In this document: in pieces, positions 43,719 to 54,162 of the stretch
Numbering within the stretch: position 1 is the stretch's first letter
Layout of the letters: the number at the start of each line of letters is the position of its first letter
Assembly (NCBI RefSeq): GCF_000002515.2
Contig: NC_006042.1
Coordinates: forward strand, 372,001 to 436,000
Source of the DNA: Kluyveromyces lactis
Lineage: Eukaryota > Ascomycota > Saccharomycetes > Saccharomycetales > Saccharomycetaceae
Length of the DNA stretch: 64,000 nucleotides
Direction: 5' to 3'
Program-made: the position numbers and the translations under genes
The notes under the pieces: model-generated
What the model was told of the DNA's origin: nothing
The model's input: the letters and a program-made list of their open reading frames with translations, nothing else
Database searches by the model: none

Positions 43719-44113
43719 TCGCTCAAGTGCTCTTAGGTATATTCGGAGTTCATTTTTTTTATTGAGGTTAAACTTAAAAATACCACTCTACCAGCATATA
43801 TATTTTTTTTTCACTACGTAAATAGTATTAATTAGAAGAACAACAATTTTTCTTGGTTTTATCCATCTGCGTAGATCTCTCGCTCAGCGCTTAATGCTTC
43901 TATTGATTAACTTGCTACGGTGTTTTATTTATGTTGAGAGAGTGCGCTTAATTATATACTCAAACTACCATGTTCACTTTCTTTTAGAAGTATCATTGAA
44001 TATGTAAAAACTGAAAATCGATTAAAGTTCATATTGTAAACAGATACATACACCTTTAAGATGCATAGCAAAGAAAAAGCTGTTCCAACAGACTATAAAC
44101 CAGCGAGTTAACT
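43719..44113. promoter_or_regulatory. REG1-VPS54 intergenic region
   Basis: These 395 bp are AT-rich with T-runs (near 43755 and 43803). They hold the REG1 3' end and the VPS54 promoter. I see nothing else. Confidence 0.5.
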
Positions 44114-46654
44114 ATGCCGGATAGGTTACTGGGAAGTGAGACACCAGCTCTATCTCTAACTCCTGATAGTAGGACGCAATTAAGTCGATCTCCACTATTG
44201 GTGCCCAGTCATGCCTCAGATGATGCTAGCTCGTTGAACGATGATCTATCTGTATTATCTAGAAACAGGGATCAAATAAGGGACAGTATGTCTATGAGGC
44301 GTAGTAGTTTTGATTCCACATTCAATTCTTTTTCTACAACGATGCATACCCAAAAACACGGTCTTGATTATTCACCGTTGGTTGATAATTCAATATATGA
44401 AATTGTGATGAACACCAGATTTAAAAGATGGTTGCGGCACCCAACCACCGAGGATATTCCCCCTGTAGTTCTAAGCAAGAACGATATTAAGGATAAATGG
44501 GACAAGGATATTAATCAATACAGAGATGACATTAAAGACGAATATAGGGTGTATCAATCGACAAATAATATATCAAAGTTGAACCGAATGGAGCAAATGA
44601 GATCTATTGATCATGATAAAACTGCCCTTGGATTGCAAAATACGAAAGCCAAGGCATTTGAAGAAATACCTGAATTCTATTTTGATAAGGAGTTCAAATT
44701 AGATCACCCCAATTTCTTTCGAATGCTTCTACGAGATTTTGAGTTTGATGCCAATCAACTACTAAATGATGATGATAAAGTTAGAAATGACAGCTATGAA
44801 GAGCTTCAAGGAAGATTGGCATTCTACTTAGATACTGTTGAGGGACTCCTTGTTTCTGAAATCTCCAAGTCTATACAAAGCTTTTTTGACGCTTTGGAAG
44901 ACGTCGATAAGATTAGAGAAAATGCGACAGAGACAATCAACGAGTTGGATTCTGCTGCTGAGGCCCTTGAGAGGATAAATGGGGATAAAATCTCAAAAAG
45001 AATTGAGATGATTAAAGATCTCATAAGAAGGAAAAATGTGGAAAAGTTACAACAGGGGATCCTACAAGTAAAACTAGCGAAAGAAAAATGTGAAGAATGT
45101 AAAGAAATATATCAAGAAGAAAAACTACAAGAGTGTTTGAAATTGGTTAAAGCAGTTGAGAACTTAATAAATGGTGACAATGATGATCCCACTGTCAATG
45201 ATTGGACCTCTCAGTGGCCGTACAAACTCACAAACATCTCAAGTTTTTCTAGTTTACAGGGCATAATAGACATGCTAAATAATCTGAAGGTTGACATCGG
45301 GGGATCTTACTCATTGAGTCTGGTTACCGTACTATTGGAAGATTTGAGGACGTATTCGAAGTCTCAATCGAAAAATGACACGATCATCAAATTGCAATCT
45401 AGGAAGGATAAGAACAAACCTCATTTAAAGATCGATGAGACCTTCCGAAAGCAAATCAAAGAAAATCTAATACAATTAATCGATTGTGATCAGTTGGTTC
45501 CGGCAGTGAAGCTATACGAGGATAAATTTATAGCAGAGTTGAAATCTGTTATTAAGGTTAATCTACCGCATGAGAGACAAACACCTGAAGAGTCGAAAGA
45601 TGGCTCTAAACCAACTGCCGCCAATGGGTCAAGGCTATCAAAGTTGATTCAAGAACAATCATCTCAAGAGTTCCAATCAATGCTTGTAAATATATTCACT
45701 TCTGAAATCGAACTATTGAAGAGGTTAACGCGGCATCAGAAAATGCTATTAGACATTTCGCTAAGTGAATTACCGACAACGGCAGAGCAATCTGATAAGA
45801 TGATTATTGATCTTGATATTCGGAAAAGCGTTAACGAGGGTATAAGGATAGTACAGCTTCGAATGGGGAAAATAATCTCAGTGAGACGGGATATCACATG
45901 TACATTACGTTTCGATCATTTCCTTCAGTTCTACGAGATATGCATGCTTTTCATGAGAGAGTGTGAATCTATAAGCGGTGAATTTCTAACGAAGTATCTT
46001 TCTGACGTATTGAACCTCCAAATCGATACATATTTGAAATCTTTACAAAATTTGAACATAAGGGTTTTGAAACAAAAGATCGATGTAGAGAGATGGACAC
46101 CATTCATCGTCGAGCCCGAATTGCAAAAGGATGTCAATGATATTGTATCGTGTATTGACATTGATCCGTCAAATTGGACACGATTCATCGAGTTGAACAA
46201 ACCTTCTCCATTAGACGAAACAAAGGATGAGAAGCAATCCTCTACCGGTCACAAAAAATCCGTTGTCTTAGGTGATAAGACATTCGTGGCAAGCGAGGCT
46301 CTAATCCTTGCCATCAAAATGATCAAAACTTTATTGGTACTCGCCTCAAACTTCCCATCACAGTATGCAAGACATTGCGAACGTCAATTGTCCGATGTCT
46401 TGAAATTCTTCAATACAAAGGCAATAGAATCTATATCATCATCACTGACAGACAGACTATCTACAAAGACAGATAAAAACTTGAATATCATGGCCGAATC
46501 ACTTGATTGTCTAGCGGAAATAACGCTACTACTACAAGGGTATTTCCAACGTACGCTGGGATCTAAGACAGATAAGTACGAAAACATCTGGAAACAATTA
46601 CAACAGTCCAGTGAGAAATTGTTCCAAACAAACAATATCCCGCCTCCTGTTTAA
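44114..46654 (+). CDS. VPS54: VPS54, subunit of the GARP tethering complex
   Basis: Vps54 is the largest subunit of the GARP complex (Vps51-54), which tethers endosome-derived vesicles at the late Golgi; mutants missort vacuolar proteins. The N-terminal 90 residues are Ser-rich and disordered. The conserved helical core starts near residue 185 with IPEFYFDKEFKLDHPNFF. It includes a long coiled coil (about 235-355, with ENATETINELDSAAEAL). The C-terminal region from about 560 is the Vps54 domain that binds endosomes. The length of 846 residues compares with 889 in S. cerevisiae. REG1-VPS54-REB1 all on one strand corresponds to YDR028C-YDR027C-YDR026C, which supports the call. The start is the ATG at 44114. 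Confidence 0.88.
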   Translation: MPDRLLGSETPALSLTPDSRTQLSRSPLLVPSHASDDASSLNDDLSVLSRNRDQIRDSMSMRRSSFDSTFNSFSTTMHTQKHGLDYSPLVDNSIYEIVMNTRFKRWLRHPTTEDIPPVVLSKNDIKDKWDKDINQYRDDIKDEYRVYQSTNNISKLNRMEQMRSIDHDKTALGLQNTKAKAFEEIPEFYFDKEFKLDHPNFFRMLLRDFEFDANQLLNDDDKVRNDSYEELQGRLAFYLDTVEGLLVSEISKSIQSFFDALEDVDKIRENATETINELDSAAEALERINGDKISKRIEMIKDLIRRKNVEKLQQGILQVKLAKEKCEECKEIYQEEKLQECLKLVKAVENLINGDNDDPTVNDWTSQWPYKLTNISSFSSLQGIIDMLNNLKVDIGGSYSLSLVTVLLEDLRTYSKSQSKNDTIIKLQSRKDKNKPHLKIDETFRKQIKENLIQLIDCDQLVPAVKLYEDKFIAELKSVIKVNLPHERQTPEESKDGSKPTAANGSRLSKLIQEQSSQEFQSMLVNIFTSEIELLKRLTRHQKMLLDISLSELPTTAEQSDKMIIDLDIRKSVNEGIRIVQLRMGKIISVRRDITCTLRFDHFLQFYEICMLFMRECESISGEFLTKYLSDVLNLQIDTYLKSLQNLNIRVLKQKIDVERWTPFIVEPELQKDVNDIVSCIDIDPSNWTRFIELNKPSPLDETKDEKQSSTGHKKSVVLGDKTFVASEALILAIKMIKTLLVLASNFPSQYARHCERQLSDVLKFFNTKAIESISSSLTDRLSTKTDKNLNIMAESLDCLAEITLLLQGYFQRTLGSKTDKYENIWKQLQQSSEKLFQTNNIPPPV

Positions 46655-47264
46655 GACAAGTACTACCCATCGGGTAAACAGTTCACTGCGCATGATAGAA
46701 TAGGTGATATCTCAGTTGTACTGAATATTTATGCATATATATTAGCAATATGAATCACGTGATAGTGTGGACTCACTATATGCGTCTGTGTATGTATCGT
46801 TACCCTGCTTTCCGTATAATATGATCGCAATTTCTAACGAGGGTCAACGTTTTCCAATGAACATCATGAAAACATTGACCCAACGAAGCTTTGAAAAGTT
46901 AGAGATTCTGATACTTTTGAATTAGAATGTTTTGTTTTGTTTACCCTGACAAAACACCAAAGTGATAGTTTTACACTGGTACCTTAAGGCGTGTGAGAGT
47001 ATTAATCACTGTTCAAGTACGCGCGGCATTTCTGGTCTGTTGAGCGAGAGGCAAGTAAACTACGGAAGAGTTTTATTGACCTGTATTATTAGTAATTGCC
47101 ACTTTTTTTCTAAGGTATCAATCAGTCTTATTGTCTGGGTATTCCCATCTTAAACACATTGTTTTAGGTTAAGCAGAGCATTTATATCCAGCTCGTGTCC
47201 ATATTCCATTGTGATTCAATCGAGGTAACCGGGTCTTGTTAAAGCTTAATTGTTTTCATTGATC
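46655..47264. promoter_or_regulatory. VPS54-REB1 intergenic region
   Basis: Within 610 bp there is a Reb1-type CGGGTAA at 46671-46677, 17 bp after the VPS54 stop, and a Cbf1-type ATCACGTGA at 46754-46762. GGTAACCGGGTC, a half-match to a Reb1 site, lies near 47224. The CDEI-like ATCACGTGA is not followed by an AT-rich CDEII, so it is not a centromere. Confidence 0.6.
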
Positions 47265-49052
47265 ATGTCGCAGAACGATACGAACCATGAGTCTGTTGAG
47301 GAGGCTGTTTTCAAGTACGTTGGAGTTGGCCTAGAGAAATCTGGGGAAGACGACGCTGTGAACAAGCAGAAGTCCGTAGATTGGTTTTTGAAGGAACAAG
47401 ACCAAGACCAGGACCAAGATCAGGATCCGGGCAGGGACCAGGACCAGGAGGATAATGCGAAACATCGTGATGCTAACGATGTAAGTGCAGTCGCTGCAGC
47501 TGCTGTGGCAGCTGCTCTTTCTGTGAAGAAAAGAGGCCGTCCAAGCGAGCAAAGTAGTACTGGGTCTAGTGGCAAGGGTAGTGGTTCTTCAGGTCAGAAT
47601 AATAAGAAGTCTAAGAAGAATAAAAATAAGCTACATCTAGCTGCTGTGGATCCTGAATTAGCATCGTTAGATGATAATTTGGTCGATGGGAACGATTCGG
47701 AGGAGCAATCTCATCACCAATTGGTCCATAAGGCAATCATGGACACTGATAACATCGCTTCTCAACACCCGGATTTCCAACAATATTTGAACACGGAAGA
47801 CGATCAAGAACCTAAGAAGGAAAAAAGCGAAGAGCGTTCGTATGGTGACCTTTCCAACATAGACGATCATGTAGATGACGTCTCAGTATCTGGTAGCATC
47901 CCTTCACAGGTAAGGCTGAAGAAAACTGCGGAAGTGTTGCCTAAAGTGCTGTCATCTGAATCTCATAACGACGATCAACAAGATGATGTATCAAATTTGA
48001 TTCAAGAAGCTGCTGCCAAAGCTTCCCATATTATCAATCCGGCAACCCAATCGAATGGTAAATCTTTCGATGAGTCTGAAGAAGAAGCTCTAGAACAATT
48101 CATCAAAGAATACCAAAAGATCAGAGGCCTCTCGAGACGTCAAATTTGTGAAAGAATTTGGTCCAACGAAAGAAGGAAAGATGACTTCTGGACTAATATC
48201 TGTAGGGTGTTGCCTTACAGGACAAGATCTTCGATTTACAAACACGTTCGTCGTAAGTATCACATTTTTGAACAACGTGGTAAGTGGACTCCTGAGGAAG
48301 ATGCCGAATTAGCAAGATGGTGTGCAGAGAAGGAAGGTCAGTGGTCAAACATCGGTAAGGTTTTAGGTAGAATGCCAGAAGATTGTAGGGATCGTTGGAG
48401 AAATTATGTCAAGTGTGGTCCAAATAGAGCCGCCAATAAATGGTCTGTGGAGGAAGAAGAAAAATTGAAAAATGTTATTCATCAAATGTTGGATAACGCC
48501 AGCACTGCGTACGAAGATGGTGAAGATGATGAAATGAAAGATTCATCTACTAAGATAGAGGATTCTGGAGATGCTGATATGCTGGATGTTCAGGATTCTG
48601 ATAAGAAACCCTCTATTTCGAACTCTAAAAAGAAGCCAGCCGCAAAAGATATTATAAACTGGACTGTTGTAAGTGAACAAATGGGAGGATCAAGATCCCG
48701 TATTCAATGTCGTTATAAATGGAACAAATTATTGAAAAAGGAAGCCTTGAATAAAATCAAAAACATCTCAGATGACGATAAATTCTGGTTGCTAACTAAA
48801 TTAAGAGATATGGGTTTCACAGAGGATTCTCAAGTGGATTGGGAAGAATTATCTACCTTAATGCCTGGTAGAAGATGGACTGGTACTGAGTTGAAATTAT
48901 TATACGAAAAAGTCAGGACTACAGTTCGCCAATACAAACGAAAAACTATTAATGTGATCTGTAAAGAACTCGTTGGATATCCAGAAGCCTCATTGCCACT
49001 TGACGATGAAATACGTCAACATCATAGCGGTGATGATGAAGATAAGGATTGA
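47265..49052 (+). CDS. REB1: REB1, Myb-type general regulatory DNA-binding factor
   Basis: Reb1 binds CGGGTAA, excludes nucleosomes at promoters, and terminates transcription of rDNA and of Pol II genes. Residues 1-260 are acidic and repetitive (DQDQDQ repeats, an Ala-rich patch, a Lys-rich segment). From about 275 to 570 comes the bipartite Myb/SANT region, with KWTPEEDAELARWCAEKEGQ and WSVEEEEKL as clear repeats separated by an acidic insert. Translation from the ATG at 47265 (MSQNDTNHES) gives 595 residues, the length I recall for K. lactis Reb1; an in-frame ATG five codons earlier is less likely. It is the single ancestor of REB1 (YBR049C) and NSI1 (YDR026C). Several CGGGTAA sites lie in this window, including one upstream of its own gene. 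Confidence 0.95.
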   Translation: MSQNDTNHESVEEAVFKYVGVGLEKSGEDDAVNKQKSVDWFLKEQDQDQDQDQDPGRDQDQEDNAKHRDANDVSAVAAAAVAAALSVKKRGRPSEQSSTGSSGKGSGSSGQNNKKSKKNKNKLHLAAVDPELASLDDNLVDGNDSEEQSHHQLVHKAIMDTDNIASQHPDFQQYLNTEDDQEPKKEKSEERSYGDLSNIDDHVDDVSVSGSIPSQVRLKKTAEVLPKVLSSESHNDDQQDDVSNLIQEAAAKASHIINPATQSNGKSFDESEEEALEQFIKEYQKIRGLSRRQICERIWSNERRKDDFWTNICRVLPYRTRSSIYKHVRRKYHIFEQRGKWTPEEDAELARWCAEKEGQWSNIGKVLGRMPEDCRDRWRNYVKCGPNRAANKWSVEEEEKLKNVIHQMLDNASTAYEDGEDDEMKDSSTKIEDSGDADMLDVQDSDKKPSISNSKKKPAAKDIINWTVVSEQMGGSRSRIQCRYKWNKLLKKEALNKIKNISDDDKFWLLTKLRDMGFTEDSQVDWEELSTLMPGRRWTGTELKLLYEKVRTTVRQYKRKTINVICKELVGYPEASLPLDDEIRQHHSGDDEDKD

Positions 49053-49859
49053 TCCTGATCAATACCTACAAAATAACAACTAAAGAGCTGTCATATTTTA
49101 TTATGTCCACTCTTTCCATTTGGTTTTTGTAACATTTCATGATACCTTGTACCTCCCTTCAAGAAAATATTCAATTGTAATTTTCTCTAACAAACTTCAT
49201 TTTTCTCAGAATATAGGATGAGGGGCAGGTCACCACGTTTTCACTTACCTGCGAATCATAAAACTTAGTTGGTTTTATTTTTATTATATTTAACAAAGGT
49301 TAGTATTTTTTATATATAAGTCTGTATTAGTATGCGATAATATAAAACAATTATCACTCTTCCATAACCAACCAACTTCATCAACGAGCACATTAGCTCA
49401 ATGGTTAATGGATTGTTATAGCGCTAGCATGAATTTTCATTAACCCAAGTTGAACTGAAATAGAGGCGATTTTAGTTTTTTTTATCTGTCCAGTTACTTT
49501 GATTCATTAATTCTGGCTATTTTATATCAAAAGCACAACGATAAGAAGGAAAGGTAAAATATATACAGATTCCTTCTGCCGAGAGATCTAAAAAGTCATA
49601 ATCTTGATGTATGTACCGGATACGTATGAATCACTAGAAGGCTCTATAATACACTTAATTCGAAGTAAATAAACTGATAAAGTTGAAATTGCAAATCATT
49701 TAAGTTAACGAACAATTTATGCGCAGGAAAGTGATCGTAACGCTTCTACGTTTAGTACAGTAGTCAGAGAAAATAGTGTTCTTTTGGGTATCAAAAAAGA
49801 TGCGAGGACATATTTCGGAAATGATCGTGTAACAAGACAGGGAAGCTCTGAAGGCCCGT
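49053..49859. other. REB1-POG1 intergenic region at a synteny breakpoint
   Basis: These 807 bp separate two convergent genes that belong to different S. cerevisiae ancestral blocks (YBR/YDR on the left, YIL/YNL on the right). Convergent genes need no promoter here, so the length is notable. It contains a degenerate tRNA-like stretch at about 49386-49482. I see no coding gene. Confidence 0.5.
49386..49482 (+). pseudogene. Possible tRNA relic or Pol III-like element
   Basis: TTAGCTCAATGGTTA (from 49393) matches a tRNA A box and D loop. About 50 nt later AGTTGAACT (49448-49456) is a weak B-box-like sequence, and a T-run follows near 49475-49482. The middle segment GTTATAGCG loosely resembles the anticodon arm of tRNA-Ile(UAU). 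Acceptor and D stems do not pair, so it is not a working tRNA. The call is tentative. Confidence 0.2.
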
Positions 49860-50927
49860 TCATTTAGGAGGGTTCTTGGGAGTATTGATTAGAAAGCTAA
49901 CTTTCCCGGGTTTCTTACTACCATCTATCTCCAGCATTTCATTTGGTTCATTCCTACGTATAGTGAATGTACTCATTTCTGGAACGGTCATAGCACTATG
50001 GGCTCTCTTGTGACCCATCCTATAATTAGGCAGGGGAGGTACTTGTTCGTAAATTGCCGGAGGAATATTTTGAGATCCATAACTAATGGGTCGTTGATAT
50101 CGTTGAGGGTAATATAACCCTGTTCTATTATTACTCAGGGATGCATTTGGAGATGCATCGGGAGGCATTGGAGGTGGAGGAAAGTTGTATTTCATTTGTG
50201 ATCCACTCAAACTAGGGAGAGGACAAAATTGTTGTTGACCGCCCGGCGGTAGCATTGGAGGTGGAAGTTGTTGCCGTTGTTGTTGTTGTTGTTGTTGTAA
50301 TAGCGGTTGTTGATTAGGTTTTTGTAGGGATGTCATTAACTCTACAGGTTGAGAGAGTGTACGAGAATGATAAGTAGGAACAAACTGGGGAGGACCTTGA
50401 GGCGGCGCTTGCGGCAGACTCTGAGGGGAGAATTGGCTCTGTTGAATCAGAGGAGGAATTTGAGATTGTACAGCTTGGAGTGGCGGTTGAGCTTGAGTTT
50501 GAGGAGGTGTCACTTGAGGCCAATTTCGCAGTTGCTTTGGAGAAGTTAATTGGCCATTTGCAGGCACCAGTGGAACAACACCTATCCTTTCCAAGTTAGA
50601 TTCCAGCTGACCTGGTGATGATTCAACTAATGCTAAAATTACTTCCGATGGTAAATTTAACGCAGTGATTTTCGTTAAAATCATATCTAACTTGTTTAAA
50701 TTCTCTGCTTTCAAGCGCTCCAAGTCTGTACCAATCTCTTTTTTTTTCAACTCAACTAATTGTAGCAATAACTCTCTATCAATAGGTTTCGGCTTTTCGC
50801 CATTGCTACCATAATTAATTCCTAAACTTTTCATTACTTCAGCGTACAAACTATCATCAACGTTCTGCTGAAGTATCGATTCTTCATCTTCAGTATCATA
50901 TTCATTAGCATCTATCCTTGAAGACAT
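49860..50927 (-). CDS. POG1: POG1-like nuclear regulator
   Basis: S. cerevisiae Pog1 promotes recovery from pheromone arrest and is a putative chromatin-bound transcription regulator. The protein here has 355 residues against 351. It shares three landmarks in the same order: an N-terminal helical segment (about 50-110, with DLERLKAENLNKLDMIL), a long Pro/Gln-rich middle including a poly-Gln run (about residues 210-225), and a C-terminal HKRAHSAMTV motif followed by the terminal VSFLINTPKNPPK. The similarity outside these parts is low. The start is the ATG at 50927. Its position beside a SUN-family gene matches YIL122W-YIL123W, which strongly supports the assignment. It is convergent with REB1. 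Confidence 0.8.
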   Translation of the reverse strand: MSSRIDANEYDTEDEESILQQNVDDSLYAEVMKSLGINYGSNGEKPKPIDRELLLQLVELKKKEIGTDLERLKAENLNKLDMILTKITALNLPSEVILALVESSPGQLESNLERIGVVPLVPANGQLTSPKQLRNWPQVTPPQTQAQPPLQAVQSQIPPLIQQSQFSPQSLPQAPPQGPPQFVPTYHSRTLSQPVELMTSLQKPNQQPLLQQQQQQQRQQLPPPMLPPGGQQQFCPLPSLSGSQMKYNFPPPPMPPDASPNASLSNNRTGLYYPQRYQRPISYGSQNIPPAIYEQVPPLPNYRMGHKRAHSAMTVPEMSTFTIRRNEPNEMLEIDGSKKPGKVSFLINTPKNPPK

Positions 50928-52426
50928 ATAAGGCAAAGTACTCTTCGTATACTTCCTAAGATTCTATAAGTCCATTTAGAGAACTTAAGTCGAATCAAGC
51001 TATTTAAAGTAACCAAAAAAGTTCCAATCAAATACCGCGTTTGAAACGACTACCTCGATTATAACAAGGGACAAAACCTGTATCACTGAAAAAGGTTAGA
51101 GTGTACGGCAGTTTGAAAACTAGAGAGCTTAGATTCAAATGAAAAAACTAGTTTCCACAGCCTCTTTTACCAAAATAAACCGTGTCCCACTTAAATGATA
51201 TATTATTCTCAAATTAATGTACGGTTAGGAAAAACCAAACACAAAATAAAATGGTTAATTCCGAGATCTATCAACTGAACAGAATTCTTTTTTAACAATA
51301 ACGCTCTCACGATGGACCAGCAACGTGAAATATCCCTAGTTGCAAAAGATGAACCTTTGATTCTCTCTTCAGTAATGTATTTTCCTCAAATTTCTCAATT
51401 TGATGGGCAGTAGGTTCAAATCCTTTAACAAAAAACCTTATTCCTAAATATATATCATGAAATTTAATTTTTCCTTCTTCCAACTGTCTATCTGGGAAAT
51501 TTCTGAGTAAGCGACATATAAAGGAATGTAGATATTAAGTAAAGTAGTAATATATCCATGTTTGGTCGCTTGGAATGGTGCGCATCATTTTGCGATATGA
51601 ACGGCGTACTTATTTCATCTTATGTTTTTCAGAAAGCGTTGCTCGTTCACTGTTTGTATACATGAAATACAGAAATTTTATTTTAGAATGATTGATGGTA
51701 CAATCCACAATTTATTGTTACATAAAATACTTGCGGGAGATTAAGTATTTAAATTAGATCAAGTAAAACGGTCAGCGATCGACGTTTAGGAGTAAAAAAA
51801 AAATAGGAAACAAGACGAAGGAAGATGATAAAAAAACGGGTACACCAAAAAGAAAGACCATGTAAGATATCCGATATTTAATATTCTTGCGAATTCAATC
51901 CATTTTTCTATTCTGTTGGCGTACATAAGTGGTTCCTGCCCAGTTGGAAAGTTGTTCGTTTAAGAACATGTTTAATTTCAGCTTCAAAATTCCAGTGGGA
52001 TGTTGATGTTTCATAAGAGATGATTTTAAAGGCGTGCTTATGATGTAAAAAAAAACAGACAAGTAGTAAGATAACTGAATGTTGTGTTCACTTTTGGGTC
52101 TTCGCCGGGTTGGAATTGAGCAACTCAATTCTTCTATACTCATTCAGAATGAAATGGAGAGTGTAATGAAACATCGGAAGATGGTGCCATGCCAAAACGT
52201 ACGAGACGCAATGAGGGTACATTCTTATAGGTCGATTGAAAATGCTTCGTGCTTTCATGGAGATAGTACTCACAAAAATATGCACACACGCACAACATGA
52301 CACCATTAATGATGTTAGTTCCATTTCAATTTTTGACAGATACAGAGGATTCAGATAGCAGACTAGGGAAGAAAAGAAAAACAGCAACGGTAAATAACAT
52401 CCCGCCAATGCCTCTGAAAAGAGTCA
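50928..52426. promoter_or_regulatory. POG1 upstream / SUN-gene 3' flank, 1.5 kb
   Basis: The region holds the POG1 promoter and the 3' flank of the SUN gene. A perfect but isolated tRNA-type B box, GGTTCAAATCC, lies at 51413-51423. Short frames near 51895-52408 overlap on both strands and look accidental. Confidence 0.5.
51413..51423 (+). promoter_or_regulatory. Isolated B-box (TFIIIC-type) sequence
   Basis: GGTTCAAATCC matches the Pol III B-box consensus exactly. Its flanks form part of a T stem (three Watson-Crick pairs and one wobble). No convincing A box, paired acceptor stem or T-run terminator accompanies it, so it is not a tRNA gene. It could be an ETC-type TFIIIC site, a tRNA remnant or chance. 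Confidence 0.3.
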
Positions 52427-53668
52427 TTAATCGTATAAAACGAAATTAGCAGCACCAGAAGTCACTGAAACGGTACAACCATCGCTACCACCGTTGTAGG
52501 AACCGTTTTCGTAAACACATTCTCCGATGACGCTACCACCGTCAGCTGCAACAATCTTGACGTTGAAGTTGGCTGCTTCACGGTTGTTTGGGTTTGGAAT
52601 CAAAGACAGATAAGAGATACCGCCAGTGGCACCAGCACCGAAGTTCAATGGAGCCCAGTTACCAATACCAGACCCAGAAGTACCCCAGACACAACCATCC
52701 TCCTTAGAAACACCAGCATTGTTAACGTAGTATTGAGCCGATGTCTTCATTCCTTGCCATGTGTAGTATGTATCCTGGTCGACAACGGTCAATGGTAACT
52801 TGCTACCACCGTTGACAATAGTTGGGATAACCATGTTTTCAGTACCTGGGTAATCGGTTCTACAGATGGAGACGACGTCAGACAATTCGTTAACGACGTA
52901 GGCACTGTCAATACCCCAAGTACACAAGTACTTTTCGTCAGTGTTGGAACGGTAAAGCTTACCATTCTTACATAGCAAACCACCGATGGAGACACCATTT
53001 GATGGTTGATCAGATGGGTATTGGGTCTTGGACATACCTGGTTGACAAGCGTAAGAACAGTAAGAACCTTCTTTACAAGTACCACCGGTAGAACCGTCCG
53101 AATTTTCGATACCGGACCAACCACCGAATCCTAACCAATCTAGGTAGACAACACCTTGACCGGATGGGAATTCGTCACAGGACATCACACCGTCTTCGAA
53201 TTCCTCAGTTGGAGAGGAGAACCATGATAGATCACCGGAACTGCTGGTAGAGGTTGAAGTACTACCAGATGACGAAGAACTGGAAGATTGGGAGGAAGTG
53301 GAGGATTCAGAAGCTTCAGTGGAAGATTCAGTAGAGGATTGAGAAGAAGAAGAAGAAGAAGAAGAGGAAGATTCTTCTTCAGAACTTGAGGTTGAAGGTT
53401 CCAAAGTAGTGGTTTGTTGATCCTCAGTGGACGAAGTAGTAGCTGCTTCTTCGGTGGAAGTGACAGTAGCTGGAGCAATGGTTTCACCCTGGCCGTTGAC
53501 GGTAACGGTTTGGTAAACATACTCGACAGCAACAGCTCTCTTGTGCTTGTGATGAGCATGGACGGTAGTTGAGCAGTCCTCATCACGCTTAGCATGAGCA
53601 TGAGGCAAAGCAGATACCATAGCTGCGCTAATAAAAGAAGCGGAAGCTAAAGCAGTAGTGAATCTCAT
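52427..53668 (-). CDS. SUN4: SUN-family cell-wall protein (SIM1/SUN4 ortholog)
   Basis: SUN proteins (Sim1, Uth1, Nca3, Sun4) are secreted, glucan-associated cell-wall proteins needed for daughter-cell separation. The protein has a signal peptide (about 1-20), a dibasic processing site at residues 27-28 (AHAKR) and a long Ser/Thr/Glu-rich spacer (about 65-155), partly poly-Ser. The Cys-rich SUN domain runs from about 160 to the end. It contains [20 protein letters not shown] and ends in [13 protein letters not shown]. The length of 413 residues is normal. Strong codon bias suggests high expression. The gene lies between POG1 and AYR1 (YIL122W, YIL124W) and near RPL9 (YNL067W), so it is the single ancestor of SIM1 (YIL123W) and SUN4 (YNL066W). 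Confidence 0.93.
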   Translation of the reverse strand: MRFTTALASASFISAAMVSALPHAHAKRDEDCSTTVHAHHKHKRAVAVEYVYQTVTVNGQGETIAPATVTSTEEAATTSSTEDQQTTTLEPSTSSSEEESSSSSSSSSSQSSTESSTEASESSTSSQSSSSSSSGSTSTSTSSSGDLSWFSSPTEEFEDGVMSCDEFPSGQGVVYLDWLGFGGWSGIENSDGSTGGTCKEGSYCSYACQPGMSKTQYPSDQPSNGVSIGGLLCKNGKLYRSNTDEKYLCTWGIDSAYVVNELSDVVSICRTDYPGTENMVIPTIVNGGSKLPLTVVDQDTYYTWQGMKTSAQYYVNNAGVSKEDGCVWGTSGSGIGNWAPLNFGAGATGGISYLSLIPNPNNREAANFNVKIVAADGGSVIGECVYENGSYNGGSDGCTVSVTSGAANFVLYD

Positions 53669-54162
53669 CTTTAAATTAGGCTTTTAAAAATTAACAAAGG
53701 AGTGTATTGAGTTTCTGTATTGAAAGGAAAATGATTAATTGTTAGTATTAGAGAACGATGTCTTTTGAGGTTAGGGGGGATGGGATGAGTGGGGAATAGA
53801 CACAATTCCAATCGAATTCGAATCTGTGATTGATACACTGGAAAAGAACGTACAATTGAAGGAAACAGTGAAAGTATTCTGCTTTTCCTTTAATAACTGA
53901 ATATCAATGTCGCTGGTGCTTTGAAAAAATGAGTAGGATGAAATGTGTTTTATATTTCAACACCGAAACAATTCTCGATAGAAGGAAACTAGATGGTTGA
54001 GTTTGTCTCGCTTATAGGCCTCGAGGATCCAGCCTGAAAGGTAAATCAAACATACAATTTGAACAAATATGACTGGTAATTGAAATCACCACTCAATTGC
54101 AAACGTATATATAATAAAACCCAACTCCAAACAAAAACCAGGAAACAATAAACGTAACAACC

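Noticed and set aside
46754-46762. ATCACGTGA as centromere element CDEI
   Set aside because: The following 160 bp is not AT-rich enough and no CDEIII-like sequence follows at the right distance; it is better read as a Cbf1 site.
49810-49830. CDEIII-like TTTCCGAAA on the minus strand
   Set aside because: A CDEI partner would fall within POG1 coding sequence and none is present, so not a centromere.
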